Origin: a virus
IMG/VR virus record: IMGVR_UViG_3300013132_000040
Coordinates: 1 to 64,000 of that record
Direction: 5' to 3' (one strand)
DNA length: 64,000 nucleotides
Shown: positions 59,146-64,000 of the stretch, piece by piece
Layout of the letters: each line of letters opens with the position of its first letter
Position numbering within the stretch: the stretch's first letter is position 1
Made by a program: the position numbers and the translations under genes
Notes under the pieces: model-generated
What the model was told of the DNA's origin: nothing
Databases searched by the model: none
The model's input: the letters and a program-made list of their open reading frames with translations, nothing else

Positions 59146-60006
59146 ATGCCTAAAGCTAAGACTAAACCTAAAAAAGATGTTTCTAATCAGTATTACAGCT
59201 TGTCGGAAGATGAGATTCAAGATTTAATAACGAACGCTAAAGCGGGCAACCCAAAAGCGCAAATAGAGCTGATTAAGATATTTGAGCCTTTTTTAAATAA
59301 GTACGTAGCTCTCCTTCATTACGGTAAGTACAAGCTTTCCGACTATGATGTTAGACAGTTTATTAATCTGTTTGTTCCCGATAAAACTGTGGGGTTTTAT
59401 CTAAGGAGAAATAAACTAAATCCAGTTGGTGTGGCAAAAGTGCAGGAAACAGTCCAGGGCATCAGGTATATGGTGGAACGGTATGGCGACGAAGAGGATA
59501 CTCGCCAAACTGTTCACTTAGCGTTCTTGCAGTGTCTCATGAACTATAAGAGAACGGAATCTAAGGCTGGGGGTTATGTTCCATTTAGTGGTTATATCTA
59601 TAGTTATTTTTACTTTATTTTGAGCAAGCATGTAAAAACATTCCTGATAGACCAGCTTGGAAGAAAGACGTTTCCTCTTATCGATAATGAGGACTTTGCT
59701 GAAACTGATTCTGACGAGAAACTGCAGGGGTTTAGTGCGCCTCCGGAACCTTCTGTGGAAGACCTTCTTGGTCCAGAGGTGATCGATGAGTTTTGGGTCG
59801 CTGGTGATTCTACTATCTTCCCCTTCGATAGGCTTTCTATGCAAGAGCGGCAGTTGGTGAAGTGGAGATTTGTGGATGGCTATAAGTCGAGTGAAATAGC
59901 CCAAAAGATTACTGAACATCCCAACACTGTTAGGGAGCACTTTAACAAAATCCGCTTAAAATTGATGGAACTTTTAATAGAAGAAGACTTCCAAATCCCG
60001 CAATAA
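59146..60006 (+). CDS. RNA polymerase sigma factor
   Basis: A 286-residue sigma-70-family protein. The N-terminal part ('ITNAKAGNPKAQIELIKIFE', 'PFLNKYVALLHYG') corresponds to sigma region 2 with a long insert, and residues ~225-280 to region 4: 'LSMQERQLVKWRFVDGYKSS' then 'EIAQKITEHPNTVREHFNKI', a clear helix-turn-helix for the -35 region. Phages use such factors to direct host RNA polymerase to their promoters. The insert between regions 2 and 4 is rich in acidic residues and Pro. It follows the nuclease gene by four bases. It may read the TATAAT-type promoters noted here, but this is untested. Confidence 0.87.
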   Translation: MPKAKTKPKKDVSNQYYSLSEDEIQDLITNAKAGNPKAQIELIKIFEPFLNKYVALLHYGKYKLSDYDVRQFINLFVPDKTVGFYLRRNKLNPVGVAKVQETVQGIRYMVERYGDEEDTRQTVHLAFLQCLMNYKRTESKAGGYVPFSGYIYSYFYFILSKHVKTFLIDQLGRKTFPLIDNEDFAETDSDEKLQGFSAPPEPSVEDLLGPEVIDEFWVAGDSTIFPFDRLSMQERQLVKWRFVDGYKSSEIAQKITEHPNTVREHFNKIRLKLMELLIEEDFQIPQ

Positions 60007-60024
60007 TGAAAAGAAGGAATTACT

Positions 60025-60186
60025 ATGGTAGTTGATATAAGTTACGCAAAAGATTTTTGTATCAATTGTGGTCATTATCACCACAAAAAAGAATTAAATA
60101 AACCATATGATTGTATGTTGGGGCATGATTGTAAGTGTAAAGAAAAAAACTTTATGCCCAGAAGATACAAGGGTTATTTCGGCTGA
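60025..60186 (+). CDS. Small Cys-rich protein
   Basis: A 53-residue frame with AAGGA before the ATG. 'FCINCGHYHHKK' and 'YDCMLGHDCKCKEK' provide five Cys and three His, a probable zinc site. It fits exactly between the sigma factor and the tail-collar gene. No family is recognised. Confidence 0.65.
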   Translation: MVVDISYAKDFCINCGHYHHKKELNKPYDCMLGHDCKCKEKNFMPRRYKGYFG

Positions 60187-60196
60187 AAGGTTTTAA

Positions 60197-60751
60197 ATGC
60201 CTCTAGATTTTCCAGATTCACCAACAAATGGGCAACAGTACACTTCTGGCACTAGGACCTGGCAGTACGATAGCGCAAATACCGCTTGGGGGCTTGTCGC
60301 TTCTGGTATTGTTGGCCCTACTGGCCCTTCCTTGCCGGTTGGTACGCTCCTCATGTGGGCTGGTACAGCTTCTGGGGGTAGCGCACCTGCCTATACAAGC
60401 CTTCCGAGTGGTTTCCTTTTGTGCGACGGTTCTGCAATTTCTCGAAGTACTTATTCTGCGTTGTTTTCGGCAATAGGTACGAGATATGGTGTCGGTAATA
60501 ACTCGACAACCTTTAATATACCGACTTTGACAGCCCAAATACCGCATGGTCTAACTGCGGGAAGCAACGCAAACAATAATACCGATAAGAATACCACCGT
60601 GCAAAGTGCAGACCATACACATAATATTACCGTTTGGCAGCCAAATGATACAACTGGTTTTAGCGTAACTACAAAGGCAAGCGCAACCCAAAGTGCGGAT
60701 CACACCCATAGTTTTAAGATTACTTCAGTTTATTACCTTATTAAGTTTTAA
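60197..60751 (+). CDS. Tail collar domain protein
   Basis: A 184-residue protein. After a short start ('DFPDSPTNGQQYTSGTRTW') and a collagen-like 'GPTGP', residues ~55-115 form a phage tail-collar domain: 'PVGTLLMWAG', 'LPSGFLLCDGSAISRSTYS' and 'FNIPTL'. The C-terminal third has two 'ADHTH' motifs reminiscent of the metal-binding HxH pairs in T4 long-tail-fibre tips. It is a likely fibre tip or collar subunit, though it is encoded 26 kb from the tail cluster and next to the lysis gene. Small size suggests it assembles onto a larger fibre. Confidence 0.87.
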   Translation: MPLDFPDSPTNGQQYTSGTRTWQYDSANTAWGLVASGIVGPTGPSLPVGTLLMWAGTASGGSAPAYTSLPSGFLLCDGSAISRSTYSALFSAIGTRYGVGNNSTTFNIPTLTAQIPHGLTAGSNANNNTDKNTTVQSADHTHNITVWQPNDTTGFSVTTKASATQSADHTHSFKITSVYYLIKF

Positions 60752-60762
60752 GTAGGAGAATA

Positions 60763-61446
60763 ATGAATCAGGAATTCAAACTATCCGATGAACCTCCCCA
60801 TAGGGGGGGGAAAGGTTATTTCGAAAAAGTTATTGGAGTCACAGATAACGTTGGTTATTTTGGCTTTGCTCCTGCAGTAAGCAGGTTGAACACGGACGAC
60901 GATAGGTGTGACCGCAATACTTCGTGGGGCCCAGTAAGTTTCCATAAGGTAGAAGATGGTGTATGTAACTGTGGATATCTCGATCAAGATGAGTCTACGG
61001 AAATATCCTGCCAGATAGGCTACGCTGATCCTTCCGGAATTGATTTTGCTGCACCAGTAATTTCTAGGGCACCTATTGGTTATGTATGCTACGCAGAGCA
61101 TCATGATCAAAGTATAGAAAACCTTTTTTGCAGGCAACACTGGAACTCTAATGCTAGAACTTTACAGGAACTTTTCAAACTCATGTACGAATGGAAAGAT
61201 TGTTACACTGAGTTAAATTCAGATTACCAGATAGCTATCGTAGCTAATGATTTATTAGAAGAATTAGAAGTCCCAGAGGATGTAGAGTCTTGGATTAGAA
61301 CTGAAGTACCAGATGGTCCTGTTGTTAAATTTCTCAACGGCGACCCCGATGCTAGGGCCAGGTCTTCAAATATACCCGATTTACCCGACTTTGTTAGCCA
61401 GTGGTTTTGGAAAGTTGTGAATTCAGGATTAAATTACGGTTGGTAA
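60763..61446 (+). CDS. Hypothetical protein between tail collar and endolysin
   Basis: A 227-residue protein with TAGGAGA before the ATG. Not recognised. It has seven Cys, including 'VCNCGYLD' and 'YVCYAEHHDQ', and an acidic C-terminal half ('NDLLEELEVPEDVESWIRTE'). 'SQWFWKVVNSGLNYGW' closes it. No membrane segment. An eight-G run near 60,800 lies within codons and the frame stays open, so no frameshift is implied. A virion or host-interaction role is possible from position only. Confidence 0.65.
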   Translation: MNQEFKLSDEPPHRGGKGYFEKVIGVTDNVGYFGFAPAVSRLNTDDDRCDRNTSWGPVSFHKVEDGVCNCGYLDQDESTEISCQIGYADPSGIDFAAPVISRAPIGYVCYAEHHDQSIENLFCRQHWNSNARTLQELFKLMYEWKDCYTELNSDYQIAIVANDLLEELEVPEDVESWIRTEVPDGPVVKFLNGDPDARARSSNIPDLPDFVSQWFWKVVNSGLNYGW

Positions 61447-61469
61447 CCATATTACACAAAAGGATTAGT

Positions 61470-61592
61470 ATGACAGAAGATTTCGGACTTCCACCTGAGC
61501 CATCTTTAGAGGACTTACCAAATCCAAATGGTAATCCTAACATGATTGGTGAAGTTCTACCCGAAGATTGGACACCAGATGGCGACAGCTGA
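61470..61592 (+). CDS. Small Pro-rich protein
   Basis: A 40-residue frame starting at ATG 61,470 behind AAAGGA. Rich in Pro, Asp, Glu and Asn ('FGLPPEPSLEDLPNPNGNPN'). Its end overlaps the endolysin start by 14 bases, which suggests translational coupling. A longer in-frame reading from 61,401 lies in the preceding gene and is unlikely. No function is suggested. Confidence 0.5.
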   Translation: MTEDFGLPPEPSLEDLPNPNGNPNMIGEVLPEDWTPDGDS

Positions 61593-62229
61593 AGATGCCC
61601 TAAATATTGCTAGGTCCCAAATCGGTGCTGGCCCAAAAGATTTCGTAGATTGGTACGGTTCCGGCGCTACTGTTTCGACACCGTGGTGCTGCATTTTCCA
61701 GTCGTGGGTACTTTCTTGGTGCGCAATTCCAACCCATTATGCTTGGGTGTCTGGTTTATTCGATAATTACCGTTCGGAAGGTAAAACATTCGCCCCTCGT
61801 GAAGCCCAGCCTGGTGATCTAGTCGCTTTTGACTACGACAACGGTGGACCCAGGGCATATGATCATATCGCCATGGTGGAAGCAGTTGTCCCGGAAGGTC
61901 TTGTTTGCATAAATGGCAATTGGCAGAATCGAGTGCAACGTGTGTTGCATCGTTGGGGCGCTAGCGGTTTTAGTGGCGGTATCGCCGAAATTGCTCGCCC
62001 CTCTTACTCAATAGTTCCCGTTCCAGATTTGGAGGATGATGAAATGAAGTCTGTACTTATGGTTGATCGCCGCAAGAGCCCAGCCCCAGTTTACCATTGC
62101 GTTGGTAATACAAAGGTTTGGCTATCGGACAGGGATCAGGTTGATGCACTTAAGTTTCTTGGTGCTCAGGTAATTGACCCGGCTCCACCAGCCTGGCTAG
62201 ACGCCCTCGCTACTCTTCCAAGGGGCTAG
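61579..62229 (+). CDS. CHAP-domain endolysin
   Basis: A 216-residue lysin. ATG at 61,579 is preferred; the upstream in-frame ATG at 61,546 is inside the previous small gene. The CHAP domain covers ~1-135: catalytic Cys in 'STPWCCIFQSWVLSWC', 'QPGDLVAFDY', His in 'YDHIAMVEAV', and 'CINGNWQNRV'. CHAP enzymes cut amide or peptide bonds of peptidoglycan. The C-terminal ~65 residues ('MKSVLMVDRRKSPAPVYHCV' on) form a separate small domain that may bind the wall. No signal peptide, so it needs a holin. It is followed by a structured segment and terminator. Confidence 0.88.
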   Translation: MATAEDALNIARSQIGAGPKDFVDWYGSGATVSTPWCCIFQSWVLSWCAIPTHYAWVSGLFDNYRSEGKTFAPREAQPGDLVAFDYDNGGPRAYDHIAMVEAVVPEGLVCINGNWQNRVQRVLHRWGASGFSGGIAEIARPSYSIVPVPDLEDDEMKSVLMVDRRKSPAPVYHCVGNTKVWLSDRDQVDALKFLGAQVIDPAPPAWLDALATLPRG

Positions 62230-62237
62230 TGTCTACA

Positions 62238-62305
62238 TTGGGTCACCATAGCCCCCTAAATGCCCGTAGGATCGTCTGTGGGCGGTTTGGTTGGGGGCAA
62301 CCCAG
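62238..62305 (+). ncRNA. Candidate structured RNA downstream of endolysin
   Basis: A GC-rich segment in an otherwise AT-rich gap can form nested stems: TTGGGT (62,238-62,243) with ACCCAG (62,300-62,305), GCCCCC (62,251-62,256) with GGGGGC (62,293-62,298), and GCCCGTAG (62,262-62,269) with CTGTGGGC (62,276-62,283, two G-T wobbles) around a GATCGT loop. A second small hairpin (62,304-62,314) and a strong terminator at 62,367 follow. It does not fit tRNA or a known class I can name. It may be an independent RNA or a structured 3' end of the endolysin mRNA. Confidence 0.45.
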
Positions 62306-62366
62306 CTTATAGCTAATTGCGAGTTTACAGGGCAAATAAGGCGCAGTAGTTAACTTAATATACGAG

Positions 62367-62398
62367 TAGGACCTCAAATTCTGGGGTCCTATTTTTTT
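62367..62398 (+). terminator. Rho-independent terminator
   Basis: TAGGACCTC (62,367-62,375) pairs with GGGGTCCTA (62,383-62,391) over nine positions with one G-T wobble and a seven-base loop, followed by seven Ts. It ends the endolysin/structured-RNA transcript. The 70 bases after it up to the next gene are AT-rich with no clear promoter; GAGG precedes the next ATG. Confidence 0.9.
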
Positions 62399-62470
62399 AT
62401 TATTGTTTCTAATAAGAATGCAATATTACTAATATTTACAACACGGCGCCCACCAACTGAGGTTCTTCAT

Positions 62471-62974
62471 ATGATCCCACTTTTATTTGCAGAAGGTTCT
62501 TTTTTGCCGGAATGGCTTCAAACTCTGGCAACAGACCTGGGGGTCCTGTGGCCCATAGTTCTTTTTGTTGGAGCCGCTTACGGTTTGGTTAAGTGGATAA
62601 GCAAAAAGTTTAGGGATGAAGTAAGAGACTTGATAGTAGAAGAAGTAGAACCAATTAAGGCTGAATTCAAAAACAATGGTGGATCATCTGTTAAAGACGC
62701 AATAGATAGGCTTGATGCAAACTATGGTGGGCTAAAAAAAGATGTTGGTCATCTTAGGGATGATATTTCGCATCTCAAGGGTGATGTTGATCATATCAAA
62801 GTTGACTTAGATAATATGGCGGAAAAAGCAACTCAAGATCATAAGTTTCTTAATGAAAAAATCGCTAAGATTGAAATAAGAAACGATGAAATTTGGGACG
62901 AGATACAAAAAAGGCGCCCCGCATATGATGCATACGAGGCGCAATTAAGGAGAAGCGGCAAAGCAGATTTTTAA
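62471..62974 (+). CDS. Membrane-anchored coiled-coil protein
   Basis: A 167-residue protein with one membrane segment (~21-41, 'DLGVLWPIVLFVGAAYGLVK') followed by a long charged coiled coil ('LKKDVGHLRDDISHLKGDVD', 'HIKVDLDNMAEKATQDHKFL'). Single-helix plus coiled-coil proteins occur among phage lysis accessories and tail or membrane tethers. It is the first gene after the endolysin terminator and converges with a minus-strand gene, overlapping it by four bases. GAGG sits nine bases before the ATG. A lysis-related role is plausible but unproven. Confidence 0.72.
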   Translation: MIPLLFAEGSFLPEWLQTLATDLGVLWPIVLFVGAAYGLVKWISKKFRDEVRDLIVEEVEPIKAEFKNNGGSSVKDAIDRLDANYGGLKKDVGHLRDDISHLKGDVDHIKVDLDNMAEKATQDHKFLNEKIAKIEIRNDEIWDEIQKRRPAYDAYEAQLRRSGKADF

Positions 62975-63297
62975 GCTCGTCCCTCATTTTGAGCATCTTT
63001 GATGATGCTGTATCGTTGGAATGTTTCACTTGACGTAATGGCGAAGCCAAATTCTGCCGCTTTTGTTATAGCTTCGCGCAATGAATCGATATTATCCATA
63101 GATTCACTCGTAAGTGGCAAAGCTAACCCCGAGTAGATATCAATATTTTCAAAGTTTCCAATGTTCGCTTTTCGATTGACGCCACAGATAAAGACGGGAA
63201 CAGTAGTTACAGATAGTGAAGAGAGCGTTTGTTCTATTGCTTCTTCAACAGCAGAGTTCTGTGTTTGATCTTTACCGTTTTTTGATATATTAGGCAT
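62971..63297 (-). CDS. Hypothetical protein
   Basis: A 108-residue protein on the minus strand, not recognised. 'VEEAIEQTLSSLSVTTVPVF' followed by 'YSGLALPLTSESMDNIDSLR' suggests a small alpha/beta fold. No catalytic motif or membrane segment. It starts eight bases inside the end of the dNMP kinase gene, so the two share a transcript. It converges with the coiled-coil gene. Confidence 0.7.
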   Translation of the reverse strand: MPNISKNGKDQTQNSAVEEAIEQTLSSLSVTTVPVFICGVNRKANIGNFENIDIYSGLALPLTSESMDNIDSLREAITKAAEFGFAITSSETFQRYSIIKDAQNEGRA

Positions 63298-64000
63298 ATA
63301 CTTTGTTGATCTCTTTCTGGATGATTTTAATGGTTTCTTCGGATTGTTGTTCTAGAGACATTTTATCAGTGTCGATTACCGCATTCAACAGTTCGTCCGG
63401 TATAAGTTCAACTTGTTCTGATTCATGATTCAACTGAGAATCAGACATCCTGTAGCCATCACGCTTGTATAACCTGTCTAAGCGTACGTCCGTCGATGCA
63501 TCAAAACGTATTAATATACCATTGGGAAACGATTTTATTATTTCTGCTTCGTTTTTGTATCTAACGTCAGAAATAATACAGGCATACTTGTCGTAAGAAT
63601 CTTCTTCTTCTTGATTATTAAGTAGGGAAGAACATCTTTGGTAAGTTTTACGCCGCGTCCATTGAGCAAAACACGCTTCATTTTTAGACCTACAAATCTT
63701 ACCTGCTTTTTGCAGGAAATCTCTTGGTTTTATTTCGTCATCCATTGGTATAGGTAGGTCCGCTATTTCTTTTACGAGCTCAATAAACTCGTCATATGGT
63801 GGTGCACCATAGAGCGGACTACCCCCAAATACGTCAGACAGTACTTCGTGTAGCTGAAATAGTATTCTATCTTGTTGTTTTTCCCCTTTGGTAATTCGGC
63901 GTATGCTGGCCATTTCATAAAGCGGCATTGCAAAGAAACTGTGATCCCAAATGATCCTGTTATCTTTGTCATATTTCACTGTCCTGGACGGGACAACAAG
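63290..64000 (-). CDS. Deoxynucleoside monophosphate kinase-like protein (5' partial)
   Basis: The frame stays open to the right edge, so the N-terminus, with the expected P-loop, is outside. The visible ~235 residues match phage dNMP kinases: 'GDVFGGSPLYGAP'-like middle part, 'IISDVRYKNEAEIIKSFPNG' (the D-V-R-x-x-N-E motif), 'ILIRFDAS', 'RLYKRDGYRMSDSQLNHESE' and a closing helix. The family phosphorylates dNMPs to dNDPs, completing the dNTP supply with RNR, ThyX and dCMP deaminase. A GTG at 63,979 could be an internal start but the upstream codons read as protein. Minus-strand, opposite to most of the window. Confidence 0.82.
   Translation of the reverse strand, partial: LVVPSRTVKYDKDNRIIWDHSFFAMPLYEMASIRRITKGEKQQDRILFQLHEVLSDVFGGSPLYGAPPYDEFIELVKEIADLPIPMDDEIKPRDFLQKAGKICRSKNEACFAQWTRRKTYQRCSSLLNNQEEEDSYDKYACIISDVRYKNEAEIIKSFPNGILIRFDASTDVRLDRLYKRDGYRMSDSQLNHESEQVELIPDELLNAVIDTDKMSLEQQSEETIKIIQKEINKVYA

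Noticed and set aside
60801-60812. Run of eight G residues as a possible frameshift site
   Set aside because: The reading frame continues intact across it with normal protein on both sides.
62284-62345. A possible tRNA in the structured segment after the endolysin
   Set aside because: No canonical T-arm sequence, anticodon arm or acceptor pairing could be laid out.
1-64000. CRISPR arrays, insertion sequences, integrase or phage attachment sites
   Set aside because: Read for direct repeats with regular spacing, transposase or recombinase motifs and terminal inverted repeats; none were seen.

Overview
This window reads as one stretch of a large double-stranded DNA phage with a contractile tail. 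The evidence is a baseplate set (gpD/gp27-type hub, gp25-like wedge protein, gpJ-like wedge protein, very large tail proteins), tightly packed genes almost all on the plus strand, and phage replication, nucleotide, lysis and sigma-factor genes. The host is probably a Gram-positive bacterium, perhaps an actinobacterium. This is inferred from several peptidoglycan-directed tail enzymes, peptidoglycan-binding modules inside a tail protein, a CHAP endolysin, ThyX, a cobalamin-dependent class II ribonucleotide reductase, and genes that look leaderless. Base composition is AT-leaning. I see no tRNA, CRISPR array, integrase or insertion sequence.

Layout. 1-14.1 kb is the baseplate core: a giant hub protein cut by the left edge and ending in a nuclease-like domain, three tandem cell-wall hydrolases sharing one N-terminal domain, spike-like small proteins, gp25 and gpJ homologues, and a metallophosphoesterase. 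14.1-34.3 kb holds very large tail/fibre proteins: one with 18 Ala-Thr-Pro tripeptides and Ig-like domains, one with peptidoglycan-binding modules, then four related proteins in tandem. 34.4-35.7 kb has a small probable virion protein and two membrane proteins, ending in a strong terminator. 35.8-41.7 kb is nucleotide metabolism: RNR with an intein, ThyX and dCMP deaminase. 41.7-47.3 kb is a glycan island of seven glycosyltransferase-like genes plus a NeuD/PglD-type acetyltransferase. 47.3-58.0 kb is replication and repair: HTH nuclease, DnaB-like helicase, two Cas4/RecB-like proteins (one with a ruined active site), HD protein, archaeo-eukaryotic-type primase, DNA polymerase III alpha, and a swarm of tiny zinc-binding proteins. 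58.1-62.4 kb carries divergent promoters, a PD-(D/E)XK nuclease, a sigma factor, a tail-collar protein and the CHAP endolysin, followed by a structured GC-rich segment and a terminator that may be a non-coding RNA. At the right end a membrane/coiled-coil protein converges with two minus-strand genes, the last a dNMP kinase cut by the edge.

How it works together (inference). The baseplate module breaches the cell wall with several hydrolases. The glycan island probably decorates virion proteins or the host surface. RNR, ThyX, dCMP deaminase and dNMP kinase feed dNTPs to a phage replisome made of AEP-like primase, DnaB-like helicase and PolC-family polymerase. The sigma factor may switch host RNA polymerase to phage promoters. 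Three probable promoters have the stop codon of the upstream gene embedded in their -10 element and place the next ATG only 6-9 bases downstream, which suggests leaderless expression in a very compact genome.
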